Shown here in pieces: positions 1 through 11,175 of a stretch of 64,000 nt of DNA (position 1 is its first letter; each line of letters opens with the position of its first letter). The translations under genes and the position numbers were made by a program. The notes under the pieces are model-generated. The model was not told the DNA's origin. It saw only the letters and a program-made list of their open reading frames with translations, and ran no database searches. This stretch comes from Dactylonectria macrodidyma (taxonomy: Eukaryota; Ascomycota; Sordariomycetes; Hypocreales; Nectriaceae), in contig JAGMUV010000029.1 of NCBI GenBank assembly GCA_020744425.1, forward strand, positions 744,001 to 808,000, given 5' to 3'.

Positions 1-15
1 CTAAAAATCGATTAG

Positions 16-486
16 ACGTCAACTAAAGCTGCACTTCGACTTCCGCTTGGCACTACTCCAACGGGTGCCCAAATACCAATCGAAAAGAAGACGAGGGTCA
101 AGAAGAGGCCTTGGCAGAGGCATAATGTGAGCCGCCGAGGACTTCCCTGCACTGCGGCATTCGCATGCACCGATTACAAAATCCAAGGCGAAACACTCCT
201 CCAGATTGCGCTGGAGCTGCGAGGAACCGGGACAAAGCTGAACACCAAGACTGGACAACTCGAGCCACGAAAGTGCGATCCATATAGCCTGTATGTGCAG
301 CTATCGCGGTGCAAATCGCTGGATGGTATTATATTGCTGTCAAAGGCGCGTGTGGAGGATATAGTCAAGAATAAAATACCACAGGAAATGTTTGATGGCG
401 AGGCTAGGCTGGAGCAATTGTGCGGGGGAACATTAAATGAGGCCCGGTTATCATTATTGCACCCATCCGCACAATACGAGCAATAA
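16..486 (+). pseudogene. C-terminal fragment of a PIF1/Helitron-type helicase
   Basis: The frame is open from 16 to a TAA at 484-486 and begins just after an in-frame TAG at 13-15. It has no credible ATG near its start; the first plausible start would be a GTG. Residues reading FACTDYKIQGETL match the late helicase motif of PIF1-family proteins (a T-x-H/Y-K-x-Q-G core), and YVQLSRCKSLDGI matches the following arginine-bearing motif VI. In fungi this protein type is most often the helicase half of a Helitron Rep-helicase, although a host PIF1 paralogue cannot be excluded. Only about the last 150 residues lie in the window and the rest is off the left edge. The upstream stop suggests a decayed copy. 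Confidence 0.65.
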
Positions 487-1020
487 TATAGTTTATAATT
501 TAGATAGCAAATCCAAGGAACAGTCAGGTATGTATTGATAGATGATGAGTGTTTTGTTCCGATTCCATTGCCCCCGGCCGTTCTGGCTCTTTTACGCAGG
601 GGGACGATGATGTCCCCCGCCCGGTTCGCGTTCGATGACGATGATGACGTCTGAAGCGGGGTTCTCAGCACCAGACATCCACCAAAGACCCAACATGCCC
701 GCCAAGTGGCTACCGGGTATTCCAAAAGGTATAAAGGAGATCAATAATGAGATTTCGAGAAAAATTAATCCGCTGTTTCCTATATATATATTATATATTA
801 AAAATCCGATCTAATATAATAGATTTCACCTAACTCGAGCAGAAGCAGGAATCTCACAAAATGCAAACGACAAGAGCAACGACATTTTATTATAAATCAA
901 AAGCTCACATGAATCCCACGTGATTCTTAACAGAAAAATCCCAGCCAATGAAGACTTCTCTACACTTGATCTCGGGGGGGGGGGCGGGTGAATTCGAAGC
1001 TCATCCACATGTGCCAAAAG
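487..1020. other. Non-coding gap after the helicase fragment
   Basis: I see no gene here. The stretch holds a GC-rich, GAT-rich patch near 610-660, an AT-rich block of TA steps near 780-830, and a poly-G run near 974-984 next to the 25-bp tandem repeat. Confidence 0.5.
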
Positions 1021-1185
1021 AGAGTGGGAGGATTTGTGTCAAAAGAGAGTGGGAGGATTTGTGTCAAAAGAGAGTGGGAGGATTTGTGTCAAATGAGAGT
1101 GGGAGGATTTGTGTCAAATGAGAGTGGGAGGATTTGTGTCAAATGAGAGTGGGAGGATTTGGGGCAAATGAGAGTGGGAGGATTA
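1021..1185 (+). repeat. 25-bp tandem repeat, seven copies
   Basis: Copies start at 1021, 1046, 1071, 1096, 1121, 1146 and 1171, so the period is exactly 25 bp. The core is AGAGTGGGAGGATTTGTGTC followed by AAAAG in the first copies and AAATG in the later ones. The last two copies diverge at their 3' ends. The array does not encode an evident protein. Confidence 0.95.
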
Positions 1186-1270
1186 GGACCAATTAGGAGG
1201 TGCGGTTGCGCATGGCTTAATCGGGTAATTTTGCAAGGGGGGGCCAAATTTTGGGGGTGGAAATCCCAGA

Positions 1271-1340
1271 GCTTAAGAAGACCTTTCGTACCGAAAGGCA
1301 CTTAAGCACTGACAGGAGAGGCAAACCGGTCGCGGTTTGC
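1271..1340. other. Two perfect hairpins downstream of the tandem array
   Basis: Hairpin 1 (1271-1307) pairs GCTTAAG with CTTAAGC and, inside, CCTTTCG with CGAAAGG. Hairpin 2 (1321-1340) pairs GCAAACCG with CGGTTTGC around a 4-nt loop. Helitrons end in a short GC-rich hairpin followed within about 12 nt by CTRR, and a helicase fragment lies upstream, but I do not find CTRR at that distance. A Helitron end is therefore possible but unproven. No gene is seen between 1341 and 1820. Confidence 0.45.
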
Positions 1341-1820
1341 GCAAAGGAGCCTTGAGGAACGAAGCTGGCTATGGCTTATTCCGACTTCCTTCATCGCCTC
1401 TGTTGATATATTCCAAGTTCGAATCTTGAGTGTTGTAACATGGTTTGCAGCAAGTTGTGCTAGAAGGCGCTGCTTCGTCAATCAGCACGTAATGTAGCTC
1501 GGGTCCTACCCTAGAATGTCTCACATTTCAAATAATGCATGGTTGAGATGATTCGACGTGAATGGACCTAATTATTATCGAAATAACTATTTCACTATAT
1601 CTAAAGGTACTGTAAGAAGAGCACTAATAAGTGGGCTTCAAGGTTCATAATAAATTGTGCGTAAGTGCTAAGGATAAGGAGAAGTAGGGTCGACGAAGGC
1701 ACCATAGCTTAATTATACTACTTAGATACAAAATGCACAAAGTCAAAACAATTTCTCATTCATGTGCACACTCTGATTGACGGCGAATGACGATGACATA
1801 CCGATCAGACTTTCCATTCA

Positions 1821-3384
1821 TCAAACTTTGGATACCTCTTCTAAATACTTGTTCTTAGGAGGGTGGCGACTCCGGCTTGGACGGTTGGAGGACTCCGATA
1901 CAGAAGCTGTGATGGTATCAAGGACGTGTGCATGCGCGGTCGGATGAGTCGTGGGCGCGATGTGTCTCATGAAGGACGCGACGGGGGCCTGATTCCCATC
2001 GTGGCATGTTCCGGGCTCGTCAACAGTCTCCTGTGAGCTCGAGCTTCCGGCGGAAGGATGTGCCGAGGAAGGGATGACGATTGGGGACGTCGGCGACTGG
2101 CGTAGCCTCTTCGTAGGCGATGCGTAATCGACGCCTGAAGCTGGTCGCTTCGGCGTCGGCGTCGGCGAGGCGGGGAAGTAGGGGTACTGTGTAGATGGTG
2201 TAGAGGTGACAGATGGCATCGATTCGTCCGGGGTCGAAGCTGGAGTCGGGGATGCAGCGGGAAGAGGAGTCGGCGGGGCAGCAGGCCTGCGCGCGGTGAA
2301 TTTGGCCTTGATATCCTCGAACGGCGTATGGCCAGAAGATGATGAACGGATCGCTGAGGCCGCAGCACCCGGCTGCGGCGTTGGTGAGCCAGACCCGGAA
2401 ACTCCCTTGTCGAGAAAGGTCCAGGAGTCAGGAACGACGATGAAGACGTAGTCCTGCTCGAGGGTCGGCGGCTGCACCATGAGATGATGACCAAGCAGGC
2501 CGGCCACCTTGCCGGTGCAGGTCAGCAAAGCATTGCTCTGGAACTGGGTGTCTCGCCTCTCGGCCATCTTCTTGCAAAGCGAGGCCCAAGGATTCGCGCG
2601 GATGGGGAAGATGACAAAGACCTGGAAGGGGTGGAAGCCTCTGTACGGCGTCTTGTCAGGATTTCCAGGGGCGAGAAATGTGGTCAGCTGGACGAAGCCG
2701 CAGCACTTGAGTTGGACATCGTCCAGGGCGGGCACAGATTCCTTGCGTAGGAGGGCAGGGCCTGGACCTATGACAGGGCCGGTGAAACTGACAATTGGGG
2801 ATGAAAGAGGAAACTGATCGGTCGCAGATAGGCTCCGAGGTAATATTCTACAGGTAAAGAGGTCAGTGAAAATCGAAAGAGCGACAGAAAGAGGACAGGA
2901 CGAATACAACATACGGCTGATAGCCTTGATCACGCACTATAAGGGCAGGGATAGTGTATGCAAGGAGACCGCTATCTACAGACTCCTCTAAGCCATCTTG
3001 ACGCTCGACGTCCCAGGTCAGTGCGAATGGGTGGACACGACCAGCCATTAAAAACCACTGGCCGAGCCAGTCCTCAGGAACAACCTGCTGATTGTATAGG
3101 GATAAGTTGAGGCTGAAGAAGATGGAGGGAGACGGATCAGCAGGATCGGTACGCAGGGGTGAGTAATCCAGAGCTGTGAGCCATGGAGGGGTGGGGAGGA
3201 TGACCCTCGCGATGGTCTCTGCATTCAGGCCCTTGACACGATGCTGGTCTGAAGAGGCAAATCTCGAAGGGCAGCCAGGTTGGACGAAGAATGTCATGGA
3301 CATATCGCCGCCGGCGCTCCTCTGGCTTGCCAGCGGCTTGCGAGAGTGCGCCGGTCCATGGGTCGAGGTAATGGACGCAGCCAT
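1821..3384 (-). CDS. Uncharacterised two-exon protein, family A (intact copy)
   Basis: Exons are complement(2915..3384) and complement(1821..2847), giving 498 residues. The 67-bp intron (2848-2914) starts GTATGT, ends TAG and has a CTGAC branch site, and the frame stays open across it. I chose the ATG at 3384 (MAASITSTHG) because it aligns with the start of the second copy at 24920; an upstream in-frame ATG at 3456 is also open. The N-terminal ~280 residues form a globular part. It contains a PEDWLGQWF motif, then SFTGPV, a hydrophobic FVIFPIR segment with a nearby NPWASL, CTGKVAGLL and FIVVPDSWTF. The C-terminal ~190 residues are Ser/Pro/Thr-rich and include KRPASGVDYASPTKR, which resembles a bipartite nuclear signal. 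I do not recognise a named domain. Conservation in the decayed copy indicates a real gene family. Confidence 0.75.
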
Positions 3385-5170
3385 TATGGAAGATACTTGT
3401 TGAAATGAGCATGTTATGTTGATTGAAGAAAAAAGACTAGCGCTAGCTATGGACAAGAAGGCATCTACATCCTAGCCACCAATGGATCGGAATAGCCATT
3501 AATCCGCTAAACCACGGATCTCAACAATACTGGCCGGTTGTTCACGTGTCTGACTTGTCAGTCATCGAGAGACGTGGGTTGAATGTCGATAGGTGTGAGG
3601 AGAAGATGAGAGTCGGCGTTGGTCAAAGGTTAGGGGAGAAGAAGATAAGAAAAGACGAGGATGACTGACGATGTCGGTACAGCGGGTAGTAGTTGAAGTA
3701 AAGTCAAGTTGTGGTCGGTTGTCGAGAAGAAGGGTAAAATGAGGGGGGATATTCATCTAGCAGCAGAGCTAGAGGGAAACGGAAACCAAGCGAGGATAGA
3801 AGAAGGCTCAACTGTTACAATTTTCTAATAGATCTGGATTATTAGAATAAAAGCTCTTGATTTTTCTATCTAGTGAGTGAAGAAGGGCCAGTTTTTTATA
3901 CATAATATGAATTGAGCATCTAGGCCCGTTGCATTAAAGAAATTGCTTTTTAGGAGACATAGATGATACTAACCTCTGACTGAAAGCCCGGACTCGTGGA
4001 TTGCCGGCTTAAATAGCCTGTGTGGATAGCTGGAAGGCCTTCCTTCCGGTTTGATCTAATATATGACCTGTTAGTTTGTTAGATGTGGCATCACCCAGGC
4101 GAGCCGAGCTTTTATCTGATGGGCATTTGCTATTGGATACTAGCTTGTGCTCAGACGCATTTGCAGTTTCAATAGCAGCAGAAACTGTCTCAAGAGCAGC
4201 CTGGAAACGCTTAAGGACGGTAAGTAGGTAGCGGACATATCCTGCATGCATAGGTGCAGATAGATAGAATCCCTGGAGAGAGCAGATGGAAGAAGGCGGG
4301 GTCTAGAAGATGGATGCGATAGTGTGTGTCTCAGCTCAGAAGGTGGGCGGGTTAAGGAAAACATAGGAGTGAGAAGAAATGGAGGTCTGAATGCTGATAG
4401 AGGAGGATAGAGTAAACTTTAGCACAAATATTTGTAGCGAGATAATAGGACACAAACAGAGAGCATTGGATTTAGGCAATTGTGAGGTTATAGCAGGTAA
4501 GGGTTCCCTTCTCGCTTCGTTAAAATGATTGAAATTAAAAGAGCAGGGCTCGCAATGACGGAACATAATCCAGACCAAGAGACCGGGTTTCTCACGCCTG
4601 TAGAGCCCTGTGGGGTCAGCGTCCGCAGCGCGGATGATGACGCAGACCAGAGGCGTCGTATTGGATCAGGCGATGCAGCTGAGGATGACGAGAGGCAACA
4701 GGAACCGTTTGTGTCCGTTAGACCACTCCTCGTGGCGATTACTCAATCCTGCTGCTGCTCCTTCTCCCTCATCCTCACCTATCCTCCGTGCTTTATCGCG
4801 GTCGTTCATCTGGGGATACTAATCTCTGAGTCATTTGTCTAGATCGTCGAGTCCCCTTGATAATGGGATGCTTAAAAGGCCCGGCCAAGGCAAGGTCTGG
4901 TGCCCTTAGCCACCGTAGTCTGGTGTCGACATCAAAGAATTACCAGACCGTCCAGAAGTTCAACCGAGGGGAGTGGCCCAATTAGTGATTAATGAGGGAT
5001 TTATTTTTCAATTCTTAACCTAGGAGCCCATCGCTCCATAGATACGGCCGGCTTTTCTAGCGGGATTAGAACTGCGGACCTTTAGGTCTCTAGGTGGTGC
5101 AGTTGTTATCTTATCGTAGTTGAAGTTACTGGTCTCCGGGCGCACTATTTTCTTAGCCGTTCGACCAACC
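3385..5170. other. Long stretch without a supported gene
   Basis: I find no recognisable gene. The best candidate is an 80-residue frame on the minus strand (4009-4251) with a normal-looking composition but no recognised motif and no obvious partner exons. A plus-strand frame at 4525-4842 has a low-complexity, arginine/aspartate-rich reading and looks like chance. The DNA around 3830-3930 is AT-rich. Confidence 0.4.
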
Positions 5171-5775
5171 GGGCTCATAACTATTGAAATCTACAAAATA
5201 GGAACCCCATGCAGATAGCCGGGATTATCATTCGCTATAACCACCAACAGTTCTTGATTGCGCCAGGTCCCCGCTCTGAGTCCCTGTACATCCTGTTGGA
5301 TCCAATACGGCTAGGATGATCAGGATGATAGGGACTAATCCAGTGGAGCCCAAAGATGATTGTATTGATGTGTGTATGATCTAGGATCCTCCGGCCCCCT
5401 CTTTTTCTATGAGGGGTTTCTTGGCCAATCTCACACCCTATGACTAAGTGTTGGATACGCGGTGTGTCTTTAGTAAAGATTAGGGATAGTCAGATAAATG
5501 TAGATCAATTCTTGATGATATGTTTGATTGTTCTTGTTGTTCTTGTTCTCGTTTTCTCTCATCTCCATTTTCCTCAAGAGCGGGGTTTTATCATCTTGAG
5601 TCATAGATGCAGATATCGCGGTATTCTGATACCTGAATAACCTCCTTGATGCATTACCCAGCCACAATCTAACACTAAGACAGGATATTGATATATCAGA
5701 GGTTGTTTCTAGCCGGGCCCTAGTCCGGCACCCGAGGGGTCAATCCAACACATCCTTTATGCTAAAGGAGCTAGA
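5171..5775 (-). mobile_element. Relic of an older copia-type LTR plus primer site, inverted relative to the neighbouring element
   Basis: Read on the minus strand, 5250-5292 contains GTACAGGGACTCAGAGCGGG and then CAATCAAGAAC, both nearly as in the LTR at 5776-5949. About 60 bp further on, at 5171-5186, comes AGTTATGAGCCCGGTT, the same primer-site block that follows the intact 5' LTR. At 5735-5775, minus-strand TCTAGCT, TTTAGCATAAAGG also resembles the middle of that LTR. No gag or pol frame of this copy remains. The intact copia element begins directly at its edge. Confidence 0.6.
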
Positions 5776-5949
5776 TGTCACGATGTGTATTTGGGTAGCA
5801 GGGCGTGTATATGGCGTATGCCTGCTATAGCAATATCCTTCTAGCTATTTTAGCATAAAGGGTGTACAGGGACTCAGAGCGGGGACTTGACACAATCAAG
5901 AACATACACACACCCAATCAGGTGCCTCACACGAGAAAAGCTCGTGACA
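5776..5949 (+). repeat. 5' LTR of the copia element
   Basis: It starts TGTCACGA and ends TCGTGACA, a perfect 8-bp terminal inverted repeat of TG...CA type. It is about 97% identical to the 3' LTR, most differences being transitions. Confidence 0.95.
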
Positions 5950-5960
5950 GTTATGAGCCC
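5950..5960 (+). promoter_or_regulatory. Primer binding site for a half-tRNA of initiator Met
   Basis: GTTATGAGCCC directly abuts the LTR end and is the exact complement of the anticodon-loop/stem sequence GGGCTCATAAC of eukaryotic initiator tRNA-Met (for example that of budding yeast). Copia-type elements are known to prime from a tRNA-iMet cut in the anticodon loop rather than from the tRNA 3' end. The placement fits that mode. Confidence 0.8.
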
Positions 5961-6109
5961 GGTTCGCGACAATTCCATTGAAAAAGACAGCAACAATACG
6001 ATTTCCATCGAGCCAGACCTCGAAGGGCCGATATCCATCGTTGTTCAGATAGAATACGTCGTGACGCGGTCAAAATCGATCGATACCGTCCGTTCCGGCC
6101 GATCCGAAT

Positions 6110-7333
6110 ATGACGTCAAAAGACCAGAGAGTGATCTTGACTGGGAAGGAAAAATGGGATGCGTGGATTCAGTCCATGTCAGCCAAGACTCCAAGGAAGA
6201 TATGGTCCTACATGCACCCTGATCACCCTATTGGGGAACTCTTACAAGAACCAAGAGAGCCTCAGTATAGCGACTTTAACACTACTGCCACAGACTATAC
6301 CCAGCTATCACCGTCGCAACAGCGAGCGTATAATGCTATATTTAGGCAATAGGAAGTCAGGAAGCGGGACTTCGGAAAGCAGGAGACAGAGATCAATACG
6401 GTATACGATACTATCCTGGAGACAGTTTCGACAAAGTTCAGGCAACCGCTCGACAGAAAAGACACACTGCGAGAGTGGATGCAGCTGCTCAAGAGCTCTG
6501 CTGCTCCATCAGAAGGCTTTATAATGGCCAAGGTGAAAGACGAATATATTGCCATGATAAAAGGCTTTAAGAACCAGAAAGCCTTCCCACAGTGGCTTGA
6601 GTCGTGAGAATCGATGATGATCATGGCAAAGAAGTATCACCTAGCAGAGACTGAGACCGGTCAATGGCTTCGAGAGTTCGCTGACCTAATTGAACCAATC
6701 CATCAAAGCTATGCAACAGCTTTCACGGAGGGGGCCAAGATTCTAGATACCGAAGCAGTTCTTCAGAGAAAACGCCTCCAAGATGCGCTCGCCCACCAGA
6801 CTGCCCAAGCAGAAGCGGCTGAGCAGCGACGACTCCACACAAGCAGTGGGAGTGAAACCTTAGAATCAGATTCCCAATCCAGACCAGGAGGTATTGACCT
6901 GATTGCATCGGCCGTACAGCAACCTGCTCCCAATGGCTCAAAGGTTTGGACACCTCAAGAGGTTGCCTCGACAATGCGTGAATGGGCATCCCGCAAGAGG
7001 CCCACGAGTGGTAACACCGTGAGGGGCGGGGCGTTCCACACAGAGGGAGGCAACGAGGAGAGTGACCACAGTGAGGAGGCATCCACGCCAAAGGGTGAGA
7101 AGAGGACGAAGTCTGGCTCCGGAGGACGCTCTAGTAAGAGGCCAGCACTTACGTGCCCAGCCTGCGGTATGAGAGGGCATGACCTATCTGACTGCTGGTG
7201 TGTGTTCGAAGAAAAGAGACCGGAGGGCATGCCTCGCAATAATCGTCGTATGCGAAGGGCTAAGAAGGCGCTGGAAGACGACCACGAGCTGCAGAGAAGG
7301 GTTGATGCTTTGCAAGAACAGAAAGGGAACTGA
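6110..7333 (+). pseudogene. copia gag (capsid/nucleocapsid) region, with two internal stops
   Basis: The frame runs from ATG 6110 in the same phase as pol. It is broken by TAG at 6350-6352 and TGA at 6605-6607, and ends at TGA 7331-7333. The C-terminal half carries a nucleocapsid zinc knuckle at 7154-7195 with spacing C-x2-C-x4-H-x4-C (CPACGMRGHDLSDC), which binds the element RNA. Acidic and basic low-complexity segments flank the knuckle. The stops are consistent with CAG-to-TAG and CGA-to-TGA transitions. The intact protein would package element RNA into cytoplasmic virus-like particles. Confidence 0.85.
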
Positions 7334-7357
7334 CAATTACAGGAGAGAAAGGCCAGA

Positions 7358-10300
7358 GTGAAGATCATAGGAGCGGCGAACACAGCGCACCTACGATCAG
7401 CCTTTACCTCTGCAACTACTGTGTATCCGCTACGTTTATCAACGATCTTGGATTCTGGTACAACGTTGCATATTTTTAACGATCTGACTAGGTTTAAGAC
7501 CTTCCGTAAGGCAGCAGACGGAGAGGCAGTTGTTGCAGGAGCATCAGAAGTTCCAATCCTAGGTTTTGGAAGAGTTGACCTAGAGGTCACACTTCCAGAA
7601 GGGAAAGCTGGAATTTTGCGCCTACGGAACGCAACCTATTGTACCGATTTCAGCACGAACCTAGTATCCTTTCAATTGCTTCGAGAAAACGGAATCTTCT
7701 AGGACACTATCAACAATCTCCTAATCCGAAGGGATGGCTCAACTATATGCATCGTCCATCAGATGCATAATCAATTCGTACTGCAGTATCGAGAGATTTC
7801 CCGCGACGTTGAGGATGCTATCTTTAGCACGCAATACAGGCGAAGAACATCGCGAAATCTAAGGGCACCAGCAGTAGCGATTGGATCCTTATGGCATCTT
7901 CGAATGGGACATCCAAGTCCGTTAGTGTTGCATCACTTGGGAAAGAATTCCCTAGGGATACGACTCCGTGGACCAAAGACAACGCAGTGTCCAGGCTGCA
8001 GCCAAGGGAAGATACATCGGCAGATATCTCGACGGCCACCAGACCGAGAAAAAGACAAGCCATGTTACGAAATTTGGATTGACTGGACCGACATCGATGA
8101 AGATGCGAAGGGTTTTATTCGAGCCATGTTTATCACAGACGCCTGGTCTGGTATGGTCTTTCCGTATTATACCAAGACGTATAACAGACGAGAGAGCGGC
8201 AAGATAGTAAGACACTTCTATCACTGGATGAAGATCCACTATAGCTATCTGGTTAAAGTGGTTCGCTCAGACAATGAGCTCTTCACTAAGAAGTTTAAAT
8301 ACTGGATGATGTGGAGAGGCATCATTGGGAAACCATCAGCGCCAAATACGCAAGCTCAGAACGGAGGAGCTGAGCGCTCAGGGGGTGCGGTAATTGAGAG
8401 GAGCCGAGTGATGAGAATCACAGCCAACATACCGCATGGTCTTTGGAGAGAAATAATCAGCGCAGCCGTATACCTAAAGAACAGAACACCGCGAGAGTCA
8501 AATGAGTGAAAGACCCCTTATGAGTTGTTCTACTCAAGACAGCCATACCTATCGCACTTGAAGGCATATGGCTGCAAGGCCTACGCCATGACTTCACGAG
8601 CGCAACTCAAACGAAAGAAGCTCCGCAAGCTTGACCCAAGAGCGCACATCGGCTATCTTGTTAGCTATGACTCGACAAACATCTTTCGCGTTTGGGTCCC
8701 GCACAAAGGAAAAGTCATATCAACTCGAGACGTTATCTTTGACGAAGACACATTCTTTGACAGCAAATGTACGGAAAAGGAACTCATTGATAGCGTTGAT
8801 GACCTGGTCGAGAAGGTCGCTATTCCGCCAAGCCAGCTGAACAACCAAGCTGTACTTGAAGAAGACGAGCCAGTCTTTGAATCTGGCAACCATGAAGAAG
8901 ACCAGGGTGACGACGGGGAAGAAATGGTTCCAGAAAATGATCCAGAAAATGATCCAGAAAATGATCCAGAAAATGATCCAGAAGAATATCAGGACGACCA
9001 AGCGGACAAAGAAGACTACGAACTAGCAAGAGCTTTAGAGGAAGCATTATGTACACCTCCACCAACTGAACCAGACCAGGAGCAAGATGCAGCGCTTTCA
9101 GTCTTCTTACCAGTCGCTGGAGCCGAGGGGGTGAGAGCAGATATTCCGCTAATTGCAGTCGTGGAAAGCTGCTTGGAAGACTTTGTCCCAGTTCCAATCG
9201 AGACAGCTTATCATGGGAGTTTCGTCGCTGGAATGAAGTTCAAGCCGGAGAAGATACATAAGCGAAACTTACCAGAGGAGCCGAAGACTCTCAGGGATCT
9301 CGACAGCCACCCGTTTAAAGAACAGTTCTGCAAAGCACAAGAAGAACATATGGCATCTCACCAACAGATGAAGTCGTTCGTTGAAGTGCCATGGCGTCAG
9401 GCAAAAGGACAACAGGTGCTAAGCTGTATGTGGGTATTTACCTACAAAACAGACAAGCATGGATACCTGGTTAAGTGCAAAGCCCGTCTTGTTGTCTGCG
9501 GCAATCAACAGGCTAGGGGAGATCTGCCGACTCGAGCAACAACGCTTGCAAGCATGTCTTTCAGGGCGCTTATGGCAATTGCGGCAGAATACGATCTGGA
9601 GCTCGTGCAGATGGATGCAGTAAATGCTTTCGTACACTGCGAGCTAGATGAGCTGGTATTCATGAGAATGCCACCGGGATTCCAAAAGTACGGCAGAGTT
9701 CTAAAGCTCCAGAAGGCGCTCTACGGACTACGGAGGTCTCCGTTCTTATGGCAACAAGACCTGACACGAACCCTCCGAGACCTCGGCTTCAGGACTGTTC
9801 CCGACGAACCCTGTGTGATGCTTAAAGATGGAGTGATTGTCTTCTTCTTTGTTGACGATCTTATCTGGGCATACCAGAAGGAGAAGGCAGACAGGGCAAA
9901 GAAGGCTATGGAAGGCCTACAGCAGACCTATAACATGACCGTGCTGGGAGAACCGAAGTGGTTTCTTGGAATTCACATCATACGAAACAGAGCCAAGCGA
10001 TCTATCTGGCTGACTCAAGATGCATATATCGATAAGATTGCGTACCAGTATGATATCGATCTAGAGACCAAGGTTCCCGAGACTCCGATGACAGAGGAAG
10101 AATTGTTACCAGCAACCTGCCAAGCCGACTGGCGTTCGATCGAGAAATATTTGAAGAAAGTCGGATCGATATTGTTCGCATCAATCTCAACACGACCCGA
10201 TGTTGCATTCGCAGCCGCAAGGCTAGCTAGGTTCAATCAGAATCCAGACCACACACACCACAAGGCCGCAGACCGAGTCTTGCAGTATTTGTATGGAACA

Positions 10301-10966
10301 CGTTCACTGGGAATCAGGCTGGGAGGAACAAGATTCCTCAAGAGCTTCCTATGTGCAAGCGATGCTTCCTATGCAGACAATACAATAGACAGGAAGAGCT
10401 CGCAAGGCTATGTGATGATGCTGTTTGGAGGACCAATTGCCTGGAAAGCAACAAAACAGTCTACGGTCACTACGTCAAGCACTGAAGCTGAATTGCTCGC
10501 TTTGTCTCAGACAGCTAAGGAAGCTATCTTCGCAAGCAGGATTCTTAAGGAGCTAGAAGTGCAGATTGACGGACCATTGCATATTGAATGCGATAATGCC
10601 CAGACAATCAGGCTCATGACTGAGGAATCAGCCAAGTTGACCACGAAGCTTCGGCATGTGGATATTCATCGACACTGGTTACGACAAGAATACAGGGAGA
10701 AGAGAGTCGAGTTCGGCTGGGTCCCAACGTCGAAGATGATTGCAGACGGGATGACAAAGGCCCTGCCCAAGCAACGGCATGCAACATTCATAAAGATGCT
10801 TCAAATGGAGGACATTTCAGACCGGATTGCCCTGGAACAGCGAATGGAAGCTATGAAGGACCAGATTGCGAAAACACGCAGCCAGAAGGAAGGCAACAGC
10901 CCTGATAAGGAGGCAAGACTCGGATATCAAGGAGGGCAGAGACCCAAAAGACAACTTATAGGGTAG
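7358..10966 (+). pseudogene. copia pol polyprotein (protease-integrase-RT-RNase H), with two internal stops
   Basis: The frame continues gag without a shift. The protease active site DSG lies at 7451-7459. The integrase zinc domain shows HLRMGH and CPGC, and its catalytic core has Asp in FITDAWSG, Asp in VRSDNE and Glu in QNGGAERSGG. Reverse transcriptase has QMDAVNAF and the FVDD catalytic pair at 9848-9859. RNase H contains CASDASY, SSTEAELLAL, ECDNAQ and the late KLRHVDIHRHW segment. TAG at 7700-7702 and TGA at 8507-8509 interrupt it, but the last segment (8525-10966, 813 residues) is fully open. A 12-bp unit encoding PEND repeats about four times near 8935-8980, between integrase and RT. 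Confidence 0.92.
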
Positions 10967-10989
10967 CCAAGTCCTTGGAAATGGCCTCG

Positions 10990-11001
10990 GCTAAGGGGGT
11001 G
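10990..11001 (+). promoter_or_regulatory. Polypurine tract before the 3' LTR
   Basis: AAGGGGG lies immediately upstream of the 3' LTR start, where plus-strand DNA synthesis of LTR elements is primed. Confidence 0.65.
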
Positions 11002-11175
11002 TGTCACGATGTGTATTTGGGTAGCAGGGCGTGTACATGGCGTGTGCCTGCTATAGCAATATCCTTCTAGCTATTTTAGCATAAAGGGTGTACAGGGACT
11101 CAGAGCGGGGACTTGACACAATCAAGAATATACACACACCCAATCAGGTGCCACACACGACAAAAGCTCGTGACA
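11002..11175 (+). repeat. 3' LTR of the copia element
   Basis: It has the same length and TGTCACGA/TCGTGACA ends as the 5' LTR, with about five base differences. That indicates a fairly recent but not brand-new insertion. Confidence 0.95.

Larger units (their letters stand above)
5776..11175 (+). mobile_element. Ty1/copia LTR retrotransposon, structurally complete
   Basis: The 5400-bp element has two 174-bp LTRs, a primer binding site, gag with a zinc knuckle, protease, integrase, reverse transcriptase and RNase H in copia order, and a purine tract before the 3' LTR. Integrase upstream of reverse transcriptase identifies it as copia rather than gypsy. Flanks of five bases differ (CTAGA at left, GTGGC at right), so no target duplication is visible. 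The LTRs differ at about five positions. The coding frame contains five stop codons, so this copy is probably not autonomous. Confidence 0.95.

Noticed and set aside
174..725. 183-residue minus frame at the left edge
   Set aside because: It is antisense to the helicase motifs and continues into simple GAT repeats.
5044..5180. tRNA-like A box (TGGTCGAACGG) and B box (GTTCTAATCCC) on the minus strand
   Set aside because: The T-stem does not pair, the spacing is too long and the acceptor arm is poor. The left part is better explained as the copia primer-site block.
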